From: Candidatus Omnitrophota bacterium
GTDB taxonomy: Bacteria; Omnitrophota; Gorgyraeia; Gorgyraeales; Gorgyraeaceae
Assembly (NCBI GenBank): GCA_013202925.1
Contig: JABMRA010000096.1
Span: forward strand, 1 to 5,512
Length of the DNA: 5,512 nucleotides
Direction of reading: 5' to 3'
The notes beneath the pieces are model-generated. The model saw nothing but the letters and a program-made list of their open reading frames with translations, had not been told where the DNA came from and made no database searches. A program made the position numbers and the translations under genes. Shown here in pieces: positions 1 through 5,068 of this stretch (position 1 is the first letter of the stretch; each line of letters begins with the position of its first letter).

Positions 1-651
1 GACACGCTGTCTGCGCTTGTGGCAAATCTGGCAGACGCGGATCTATTGATAATGCTGACAGACGTTGAGGGGTTGTGCATCGGCGGCAGCAAGGGCAAAG
101 GATGCGTGGATGTGGTGAGTAAGATCGATTCCCGCATCGAGAAGGCGGCGAGCGGCACGGACAAAGAGCATTCGCTTGGCGGCATGAAGACAAAGCTGGA
201 GGCCTGTAAGATCGCGATGGCATCCGGCGTGCATTGCGTGATTGCAAACGGCCGAAAGAATGATGTGCTTTTGAAGATCCTGAAGGGTGACAAGGTAGGC
301 ACGGTTTTTGTGCCCAAGAAGGCAAAGATGCAGGCGCGGAAGAGGTGGATCGCGTATAATGCCAAGGCGCAGGGCAAGGTCATTGTTGACGATGGCGCAA
401 AAGAGGCATTGGTGAAGAAAAACAAGAGTCTCCTGGCCTGCGGCGTAAAGGCAGTGGAGGGCAGGTTTTCGTACGGCGACGTTGTTTTGATTTGCGGCGG
501 CGACGGCGTAGAATTCGCCAGAGGCCTTTCCAATTATAGCGCGGAGGATTTGGATAAGATAAAAGGCATGAGCACAAAAGAGGCGGAAAAGCTCGTGCAG
601 CAGAATTTTTATCAGGAGGCAGTGCACAGGGACAACCTGGCGGTATTGTAG
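1..651 (+). CDS. proB: Glutamate 5-kinase, C-terminal part (5'-truncated by window edge)
   Basis: Catalyses ATP-dependent phosphorylation of L-glutamate to glutamyl-5-phosphate, the first step of proline synthesis, in the cytosol. The frame is open from base 1, and the first residues (DTLSALVA) match the conserved N-D-x-L-S-A-L segment near residue 150 of the E. coli enzyme. The 216 visible codons therefore add up to a family-typical total of about 365 residues, so the GTG at 19 is internal. Visible kinase motifs are LTDVEGL and a GGMKTK segment, where the lysine corresponds to the conserved nucleotide-site lysine. The usual GTGGM is SLGGM here, a mild deviation. The region after RKRW (visible residues about 113 to 216), with GKVIVDDGA, SLLACGVK and AVHRDN, is the C-terminal PUA-type domain found in many bacterial ProBs. 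The next gene is proA, its pathway partner. Proline feedback inhibition is usual in the family, but the sequence cannot confirm it here. Confidence 0.96.
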   Translation, partial: DTLSALVANLADADLLIMLTDVEGLCIGGSKGKGCVDVVSKIDSRIEKAASGTDKEHSLGGMKTKLEACKIAMASGVHCVIANGRKNDVLLKILKGDKVGTVFVPKKAKMQARKRWIAYNAKAQGKVIVDDGAKEALVKKNKSLLACGVKAVEGRFSYGDVVLICGGDGVEFARGLSNYSAEDLDKIKGMSTKEAEKLVQQNFYQEAVHRDNLAVL

Positions 652-664
652 CGAAGCGCCTCGC
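651..664 (+). other. Weak imperfect palindrome at the proB 3' end
   Basis: GCGA and TCGC can pair around a six-base loop (AGCGCC), starting at the last base of the proB stop codon. The stem is only four base pairs and no T-run follows, so it is not a convincing intrinsic terminator. It lies two bases before the inverted copy of the 13-base intergenic repeat and may belong to the same element. It may also be chance in a GC-rich spot. Confidence 0.25.
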
Positions 665-666
665 CG

Positions 667-679
667 CCAAAATGCTTTA
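667..679 (-). repeat. 13-base intergenic repeat, copy 1 (inverted)
   Basis: The + strand reads CCAAAATGCTTTA, the exact reverse complement of TAAAGCATTTTGG found at 3921-3933 and 5045-5057. It sits in the 49-base gap between the proB stop and the proA start, the widest gap in the window. In this orientation it contains an ATG followed by one codon and TAA (672-680), probably by coincidence. No function is known to me. The identity is directly visible; calling it a dispersed element is inference. Confidence 0.75.
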
Positions 680-689
680 AACTTTAGAC

Positions 690-694
690 GGGAG
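690..694 (+). promoter_or_regulatory. Ribosome binding site of proA
   Basis: GGGAG lies six bases before the ATG at 701. It supports that start over the in-frame TTG at 695, which would abut the Shine-Dalgarno sequence directly. Confidence 0.75.
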
Positions 695-700
695 TTGGTT

Positions 701-1957
701 ATGTTGCTGAAGGATAAGATTGAAAAAATTCTAAGGGATGCGAAAGAGGCGTCCAGGGTGCTTGCAGGCGTTCCCACCAAAGATAAAAATAAGGCGCTTT
801 TGGCAATGGCGCAGGCGCTTTTGAAAAAATCCCGCTATATACTTTTGCGAAACGCCAAAGACGTCAGTCTGGCCAGGAAAAAAGGGCTTTCGAGCGCAAT
901 GGTGGACAGGCTTAAGCTGACGGATAAACGCATAAAGGAAATGGCAGCGAGCCTGAGGTCAGTGGCAGCGCTGAAGGACCCTGTTGGAGATGTGATTGCG
1001 CAGTGGAAGAGGCCGAACCAGCTTTTGATAAAAAAGGTGCGCGTGCCTATTGGCGTTATTGGGATAATTTATGAATCCAGGCCGGATGTGACGAGCGATT
1101 GCGCAGGACTCTGCCTTAAATCAGGCAATGCCTGTGTGTTGCGGGGCGGCAGCAAGGCGATCAATTCCAATCTCGCAATACACGGGGTGATCACCAAGGG
1201 CCTTAAGAAATTCGGCATTCCTGATGCAGCGGTAAGCGCTATAGACGTGACCGACAGGAAGGCAGTGGAGTTTTTACTGAATGCGCAGGGGCTTGTGGAT
1301 CTCATTATCCCCAGGGGCGGAGAAGGACTGATAAAGAAGGTTGCGGAGGAGTCCACTATTCCCGTTATAAAACATTACAAAGGCGTGTGCAGTTTGTACG
1401 TCGATAGATTTGCGGATCTAAAAGAGGCGGCGGACATTGCCTACAATGCAAAGGTGCAGCGGCCCGGCGTGTGCAATGCCATTGAAAATTTGCTGGTACA
1501 CAAGGATGTGGCAAATAGATTTTTGCCTGCGCTGGCGCGGACCCTGGAAGGTGTCGGCGTGGAGCTGCGCGGCTGTCAGAAGACGCGCAGGATCCTGAAA
1601 GACATAAAGGCCGCGACTGAAGAGGACTGGTACACTGAATATCTGGATCTGATCTTGGCGGTGAAAGTGGTGGCGAGTGCTGACGAGGCAGTCGCGTTCA
1701 TCAATAAATACGGCTCGAGGCATTCAGACGCAATAGTGACGAAGAATAAAAAAGTGGCTGAGGAGTTTTTGAACCAGGTGGATTCGGCATGTGTGTATCT
1801 CAATGCATCCACCAGATTTACGGACGGGCACCAATTCGGCCTTGGCGCGGAGATAGGTATCTCAACAGACAAGATCCACGCCCGCGGCCCAATGGCGCTT
1901 GAGGAACTCACGATCTACAAATATATCGTCCTTGGCTCCGGCCAGATCCGAACATAA
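701..1957 (+). CDS. proA: Glutamate-5-semialdehyde dehydrogenase (gamma-glutamyl phosphate reductase)
   Basis: Reduces glutamyl-5-phosphate with NADPH to glutamate-5-semialdehyde, which cyclises to the proline precursor pyrroline-5-carboxylate. The protein is 418 residues, against 417 in E. coli, so it is full length. It belongs to the aldehyde dehydrogenase superfamily. Visible family motifs are IIYESRPDVT, LKSGNACVLRGGS around residues 139 to 151, the catalytic segment QRPGVCNA with the nucleophile Cys258, EEDWYTEYLDLILAVKVV, and the C-terminal FGLGAEIGIST and HARGPMALEEL. All expected active-site landmarks are present. The ATG at 701 is chosen because GGGAG sits six bases upstream and it gives a standard N-terminus; the TTG at 695 would add only two residues. 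It follows proB, with which it channels the unstable acyl phosphate, and precedes hisB by 14 bases, which suggests cotranscription with the histidine genes. Confidence 0.98.
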   Translation: MLLKDKIEKILRDAKEASRVLAGVPTKDKNKALLAMAQALLKKSRYILLRNAKDVSLARKKGLSSAMVDRLKLTDKRIKEMAASLRSVAALKDPVGDVIAQWKRPNQLLIKKVRVPIGVIGIIYESRPDVTSDCAGLCLKSGNACVLRGGSKAINSNLAIHGVITKGLKKFGIPDAAVSAIDVTDRKAVEFLLNAQGLVDLIIPRGGEGLIKKVAEESTIPVIKHYKGVCSLYVDRFADLKEAADIAYNAKVQRPGVCNAIENLLVHKDVANRFLPALARTLEGVGVELRGCQKTRRILKDIKAATEEDWYTEYLDLILAVKVVASADEAVAFINKYGSRHSDAIVTKNKKVAEEFLNQVDSACVYLNASTRFTDGHQFGLGAEIGISTDKIHARGPMALEELTIYKYIVLGSGQIRT

Positions 1958-1960
1958 ATG

Positions 1961-1966
1961 GAGAGG
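1961..1966 (+). promoter_or_regulatory. Ribosome binding site of hisB
   Basis: GAGAGG lies five bases before the ATG at 1972. The in-frame GTG at 1966 overlaps this purine run, so ATG 1972 is the better start. Confidence 0.65.
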
Positions 1967-1971
1967 TGGGT

Positions 1972-2586
1972 ATGAAGAAGGCAAGAAAGGCGAGCGTTCG
2001 GCGAAAGACAGGCGAGACGAGCGTCTCGGTCAATCTGAATATAGATGGAAAAGGCAATTCTAAAATCAAGACCGGCATTGCCTTTCTGGACCACATGCTT
2101 ACTCTATTCGCCAAGCACGGGCTTTTTGATCTGGAGATAAAGGCCAAAGGGGACCTGGAGGTAGATCTGCATCACACCAATGAGGATGTCGGGATCTGTC
2201 TGGGCCAGGCATTTGCAAAGGCGCTGGGTAATAAGCAGGGGATACGCAGATTCGGAGAAAAGACCATTCCCATGGACGAGGCCCTGGTCAATGTTCGCGT
2301 GGCAGTGGATATAAGCGGCCGGCCGTTTTTCAACAATATCAAATCAGAAAGGCCTTGCGAAGACAAGGATGTCCAGGGCGGATACAATCTGGAATATACG
2401 CGCCATTTTTTTCAGGCCGTGATAAACAATTTTCCCATCACACTGCATATTTCTATTCTGGAAGCCAGTTCTGACATGCATCACCTCTTAGAAGCGATCT
2501 TCAAGGCCGCGGCCAAGGCGCTGGATGAAGCGACCCGGATCGATCCGCGCGTAAAAGGCATCCCTTCCACCAAAGGGCGTCTATGA
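1972..2586 (+). CDS. hisB: Imidazoleglycerol-phosphate dehydratase (monofunctional)
   Basis: Dehydrates imidazole glycerol phosphate to imidazole acetol phosphate, the step after HisH-HisF. The 204-residue protein is the stand-alone form, without the N-terminal histidinol-phosphatase domain of the E. coli fusion. The manganese-site motifs are in place: ET at 15-16, FLDHML with His41, HHTNED with His67, His68 and Glu71, MDEAL at 101-105, TLHI with His159, and HHLLEA with His170, His171 and Glu174. The C-terminus DPRV...PSTKGRL carries the conserved lysine (Lys201). Small deviations are SSDMHH where many homologues have G-x-N before the HH pair, and RHFF where a glutamate often precedes the last residues. 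Neither removes a metal ligand. The stop overlaps the hisH start as ATGA, which implies translational coupling. The phosphatase step must be encoded elsewhere. Confidence 0.97.
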   Translation: MKKARKASVRRKTGETSVSVNLNIDGKGNSKIKTGIAFLDHMLTLFAKHGLFDLEIKAKGDLEVDLHHTNEDVGICLGQAFAKALGNKQGIRRFGEKTIPMDEALVNVRVAVDISGRPFFNNIKSERPCEDKDVQGGYNLEYTRHFFQAVINNFPITLHISILEASSDMHHLLEAIFKAAAKALDEATRIDPRVKGIPSTKGRL

Positions 2587-3197
2587 TCACGATAATCGAT
2601 TACGGCATGGGCAACCTCAGGAGCGTGCAGAAGGCATTTGAATTATTCTATCCAAATGTCAGGATAAGCTCGTCGTGCGAGGATGTTCTCTCGTCGAACA
2701 AGATCGTGCTGCCGGGAGTGGGCGCGTTCGGTAAGGCAATGGAGGAGCTGCGAAAGAGGCATTTGGCAAAGGCCATTAAAGAGGCCATTGAAAAAGGCCG
2801 GCCGTTTTTGGGTATTTGCCTCGGGCTTCAGCTGCTTTTCTCGGAAAGTGAAGAGGGCGGCAGGGTAAAGGGCCTGGGCGTTTTGTCAGGCAAGGTCAGG
2901 AAATTCAAGAATGTTGGCAAGCTGAAGATCCCGCATATGGGCTGGAACAGGATACGGAATGTGACCGACGGGGCAGGGCCGGCGATTTTAAATGGCGTGC
3001 CTGAGGGAAGCTACATGTATTTCGTGCATTCGTATGTCGTGGAGCCAAAGGATAAAGATGTGATCCTTTGCGAGACAGATTACGGCGAGACCTTTGCCTC
3101 AGGCATAGAGAATGACAATGTGCGTGCCTTCCAGTTTCACCCTGAGAAAAGCCAGAGCGTTGGATTGAGGATTATTAAGAATTTTGTGGAGCTGTAG
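2583..3197 (+). CDS. hisH: Imidazole glycerol phosphate synthase, glutamine amidotransferase subunit
   Basis: Hydrolyses glutamine and passes ammonia to HisF within the heterodimeric synthase that makes imidazole glycerol phosphate and AICAR. It is a class I (triad) glutamine amidotransferase of 204 residues, normal length. Visible motifs are IIDYGMGNLRS at the N-terminus, PGVGAF at 44-49, the nucleophile elbow GICLG with Cys79, FVHSY with Tyr151, and the triad residues His186 and Glu188 in FHPEKS. The triad is intact. The ATG at 2583 overlaps the hisB stop by four bases and has AAAGGG five bases upstream, inside hisB. HisA follows after three bases, and the partner hisF lies one gene further on, giving the common hisB-H-A-F order. 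Confidence 0.97.
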   Translation: MITIIDYGMGNLRSVQKAFELFYPNVRISSSCEDVLSSNKIVLPGVGAFGKAMEELRKRHLAKAIKEAIEKGRPFLGICLGLQLLFSESEEGGRVKGLGVLSGKVRKFKNVGKLKIPHMGWNRIRNVTDGAGPAILNGVPEGSYMYFVHSYVVEPKDKDVILCETDYGETFASGIENDNVRAFQFHPEKSQSVGLRIIKNFVEL

Positions 3198-3200
3198 TCC

Positions 3201-3923
3201 ATGTTGATCATTCCTGCAATTGACATACTAAAAGGAAAAGTTGCCAGATTATACCAGGGCGATTTCAACAAGGAGAAGTTTTATTCGGACGACCCTTGCG
3301 AGACTGCTCTTACGTGGCAGAAAAAGGGCGCGAACTTTCTGCACATAGTGGACCTGGACGGCGCAAAGTCCGGTCAGATAAAAAATAAAGATCTCATTGC
3401 CGATATTATAAAAAATGTAAACGCAGCGTGCGAGGTCGGCGGCGGCCTGCGCAGCGAAAAAGACATTGAATATTTTTTAGAGGCAGGCGCAATGCGCGTG
3501 GTCCTTGGCACAAAGGCGTTCGAGGATATTGATTATTTAAAAAAACTAGTTTCTCGGTTTAAAGAAAAAATAGTGGTCAGTATAGATTTTGCAGGGGAAA
3601 AGGTCGTAAAAAAGGGCTGGCAGGAGGAGACGGATATGAGCCCCGAGGATGCAATAGGCAGGATGCAGGAGATAGGGGTAATGACCATTGTCGCAACAGA
3701 CACTTCTCTGGATGGGACATTGGAAGGGCCGAACATACAGAGGCTTAAAAAAATCCTTGCCTCGACCAGTATTTCTGTAATCGCCTCGGGCGGGATCTCC
3801 GGCCTGGATGATATAAAGCAGCTGAAAGAGATCGAGACCGAAAATCTGGAAGGCGTAATCATTGGCCGCGCGCTCTACGAGGGCAAGATAGACCTGGAGG
3901 CGGCAATAGGAGCCGCAAAGTAA
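3201..3923 (+). CDS. hisA: ProFAR isomerase (phosphoribosylformimino-AICAR-phosphate isomerase)
   Basis: Carries out the Amadori rearrangement of ProFAR to PRFAR, the substrate of HisH-HisF. The protein is 240 residues, typical for this single (beta/alpha)8 barrel. The general base Asp8 lies in PAIDI, the general acid Asp129 in VSIDF, and Thr166 in ATDTS; these correspond to Asp8, Asp127 and Thr164 of the Thermotoga enzyme. Phosphate-binding loops are VGGGLRS near 79-85 and ASGGIS in the second half. In the TDxSxDGT segment a leucine stands where Arg or Lys is common. The start ATG has GGAG nine bases upstream, inside the hisH end. No trpF occurs in the window, but I see no evidence of a dual-substrate PriA role. 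The TAA stop is the first three bases of an intergenic repeat copy. Confidence 0.97.
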   Translation: MLIIPAIDILKGKVARLYQGDFNKEKFYSDDPCETALTWQKKGANFLHIVDLDGAKSGQIKNKDLIADIIKNVNAACEVGGGLRSEKDIEYFLEAGAMRVVLGTKAFEDIDYLKKLVSRFKEKIVVSIDFAGEKVVKKGWQEETDMSPEDAIGRMQEIGVMTIVATDTSLDGTLEGPNIQRLKKILASTSISVIASGGISGLDDIKQLKEIETENLEGVIIGRALYEGKIDLEAAIGAAK

Positions 3924-3933
3924 AGCATTTTGG
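3921..3933 (+). repeat. 13-base intergenic repeat, copy 2 (direct)
   Basis: TAAAGCATTTTGG begins with the hisA stop codon and ends in the first two G of the hisF Shine-Dalgarno. The identity with copy 3 extends two bases upstream, giving 15 identical bases (AGTAAAGCATTTTGG at 3919-3933 and 5043-5057). It matches copy 1 on the opposite strand over 13 bases. It fills most of the 18-base hisA-hisF gap. Confidence 0.75.
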
Positions 3934-3935
3934 AG
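3932..3935 (+). promoter_or_regulatory. Ribosome binding site of hisF
   Basis: GGAG lies six bases before ATG 3942 and directly abuts the alternative ATG at 3936, so it selects 3942. Its first two bases are the end of repeat copy 2. Confidence 0.75.
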
Positions 3936-3941
3936 ATGAGT

Positions 3942-4709
3942 ATGTTGACCAAGCGTATTATTCCGTGCCTGGATGTCAAGGACGGCAGGGTCGTCAAAGG
4001 TGTTAAATTTTTGAACCTCAAAGACGCCGGGGACCCTGTGGAGATTGCGCAGGTCTATGATAGAGAAGAGGCGGATGAGATTATTTTTCTGGATATTACG
4101 GCCAGTTTTGAGAAAAGGCAGACCATGCTGGATGTTGCACGCAGGACGGCCGAGACAGTGTTTATGCCGCTTACTGTTGGCGGGGGCATAAGGAGCCTTG
4201 AGGATATCAGGGATCTGTTGAATGCAGGGACAGACAAGGTCTCGATCAACACATCTGCGGTGAAAGATCCGGAGCTTGTGCAAAAGGCGTCGGAGAAATT
4301 CGGCAGCCAATGCATAGTCGTGGCCATAGATGCAAAGCGTCGCGACGAAAGCGGCAAGTCGGGCTGGGAGGTCTATATCAATGGCGGCAGGACGCCGACA
4401 GGTATAGATGCGGTGGAGTGGGGCAAAAAGGTCGAGGGGCTGGGTGCAGGCGAGATATTACTTACGAGCATGGACATGGACGGCACGAAGAACGGATACG
4501 ACATAGAGCTGACAAAGACATTTTCTGAAAGCCTGAGTATACCTATTATTGCTTCTGGCGGAGCTGGCAATCTCGAGCATTTGCGCGAGGTCCTGGTGGA
4601 TGGGAAGGCAGACGCAGCGCTTGCAGCGTCTATTTTTCATTTTAGAGAATATTCGGTGAGAGAGACAAAGGAATATTTGAAAACGAAAGGCGTAGAGGTC
4701 AGGATCTGA
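3942..4709 (+). CDS. hisF: Imidazole glycerol phosphate synthase, cyclase subunit
   Basis: Condenses PRFAR with ammonia supplied by HisH to give imidazole glycerol phosphate, leaving AICAR for the purine pathway. It is a 255-residue (beta/alpha)8 barrel, homologous to HisA. The N-terminus LTKRIIPCLDVKDGR contains catalytic Asp11, and the second catalytic residue Asp130 is in VVAID. The residues that form the ammonia gate in the Thermotoga enzyme are all recognisable: Arg5, Glu46, Lys99 and Glu171 (Glu167 there). Phosphate loops are VGGGIRS at 79-85 and ASGGAG in the second half. SMDMDGTKNGYD is a normal family variant. ATG 3942 gives the standard MLxKRIIPCLD start; ATG 3936 and TTG 3930 lie too close to the Shine-Dalgarno or overlap it. 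HisI follows after 19 bases. Confidence 0.98.
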   Translation: MLTKRIIPCLDVKDGRVVKGVKFLNLKDAGDPVEIAQVYDREEADEIIFLDITASFEKRQTMLDVARRTAETVFMPLTVGGGIRSLEDIRDLLNAGTDKVSINTSAVKDPELVQKASEKFGSQCIVVAIDAKRRDESGKSGWEVYINGGRTPTGIDAVEWGKKVEGLGAGEILLTSMDMDGTKNGYDIELTKTFSESLSIPIIASGGAGNLEHLREVLVDGKADAALAASIFHFREYSVRETKEYLKTKGVEVRI

Positions 4710-4716
4710 GCAGGGC

Positions 4717-4723
4717 GGAGGGG
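4717..4723 (+). promoter_or_regulatory. Strong ribosome binding site of hisI
   Basis: GGAGGGG lies in the 19-base hisF-hisI gap. Its GGAGG core is seven bases before ATG 4729, the best Shine-Dalgarno match in the window. It fits independent initiation of hisI with no overlap with hisF. Confidence 0.7.
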
Positions 4724-4728
4724 CAAAG

Positions 4729-5040
4729 ATGAAAGGTTTAAAGTTTGATAAAAAGGGATTGATACCAGCGATAGTCCAGGACTACAAGACCGGCGAGGTC
4801 CTGATGGTGGCGTATATGAACAGGGCCTCGTTGAGGCGGACGTTGAAGTCAGGCAAGGCGTGTTATTGGTCGCGCTCCCGAGGCAAGTTTTGGACAAAGG
4901 GCGAGACATCAGGCAATTTTCAATTTGTAAAGGCCGTTTACTACGACTGCGACAAGGACGCGCTTTTGATAAAGGTGAGGCAGAAGGGCGCTGCCTGCCA
5001 CACCGGCAACAGGAGTTGTTTCTATAGGAAGCTGAAGTGA
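4729..5040 (+). CDS. hisI: Phosphoribosyl-AMP cyclohydrolase (HisI only, no HisE domain)
   Basis: Opens the adenine ring of PR-AMP to give ProFAR, the substrate of HisA. The protein is 103 residues and corresponds to the cyclohydrolase domain alone; the C-terminal PR-ATP pyrophosphohydrolase (HisE) domain of E. coli-type HisIE is absent. Nearly every signature is present: LIPAIVQD, TGEVLMVAYMN, YWSRSR, the KGETSGN loop at 57-63, the magnesium-site DCDKD with Asp73, Asp75 and Asp77, and the zinc-site cysteines Cys74, Cys90 and Cys97 in ACHTG and SCF. The enzyme is a cytosolic dimer in the family. The stop at 5038-5040 is followed at once by a GGAG and then repeat copy 3. No hisE follows, so PR-ATP hydrolysis must be encoded outside the window. 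Confidence 0.97.
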   Translation: MKGLKFDKKGLIPAIVQDYKTGEVLMVAYMNRASLRRTLKSGKACYWSRSRGKFWTKGETSGNFQFVKAVYYDCDKDALLIKVRQKGAACHTGNRSCFYRKLK

Positions 5041-5044
5041 GGAG

Positions 5045-5057
5045 TAAAGCATTTTGG
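5045..5057 (+). repeat. 13-base intergenic repeat, copy 3 (direct)
   Basis: TAAAGCATTTTGG lies in the 28-base gap between the hisI stop and the likely trpE start. It is identical to copy 2 over 15 bases (5043-5057) and to the reverse complement of copy 1 over 13. Its TAA closes the trpE frame upstream, and its TTG at 5054 is a possible alternative trpE start. G-rich sequence follows it, as it does copy 1 when that is read on its own strand. Confidence 0.75.
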
Positions 5058-5059
5058 GC

Positions 5060-5064
5060 GGGGG
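5060..5064 (+). promoter_or_regulatory. Possible ribosome binding site of trpE
   Basis: A GGGGG run lies four bases before GTG 5069, which is short spacing. A better match, AGGAG at 5040-5044, stands nine bases before TTG 5054. Homology of the N-terminus favours GTG, while Shine-Dalgarno quality favours TTG, so the site is unsettled. Confidence 0.4.
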
Positions 5065-5068
5065 TAGG

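Noticed and set aside
651..690. Possible intrinsic terminator between proB and proA
   Set aside because: The stem is only four base pairs with a mismatch above it and there is no T-run, so termination is unlikely. It is kept only as a weak palindrome.
652..700. Possible promoter for proA in the widest intergenic gap
   Set aside because: I see no -35/-10 pair with credible spacing. The AT-rich part is largely the inverted repeat copy.
43..780. Long antisense open frame across proB and the start of proA (similar ones at 3546-4310 and 5074-5382)
   Set aside because: They are mirror frames of conserved genes on the + strand, span gene boundaries, have no recognisable motifs and no plausible ribosome sites.
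793..825. Short direct repeat GGCGCTTTTG within proA
   Set aside because: It encodes parallel Ala-Leu-Leu segments of one helix and fits ordinary codon use; no sign of a functional repeat.
2317..2809. A 14-base direct repeat GGCCGGCCGTTTTT at 2317-2330 and 2796-2809
   Set aside because: Both copies are inside genes and in the same reading phase. Each encodes Gly-Arg-Pro-Phe, a motif expected in HisB (SGRPF) and in HisH (KGRPF), so coding constraint and codon preference explain it.
3201..3923. HisA as a bifunctional PriA (HisA/TrpF) enzyme, prompted by the neighbouring trpE
   Set aside because: The sequence matches standard HisA landmarks and nothing visible points to TrpF activity. trpF may lie downstream of the window.
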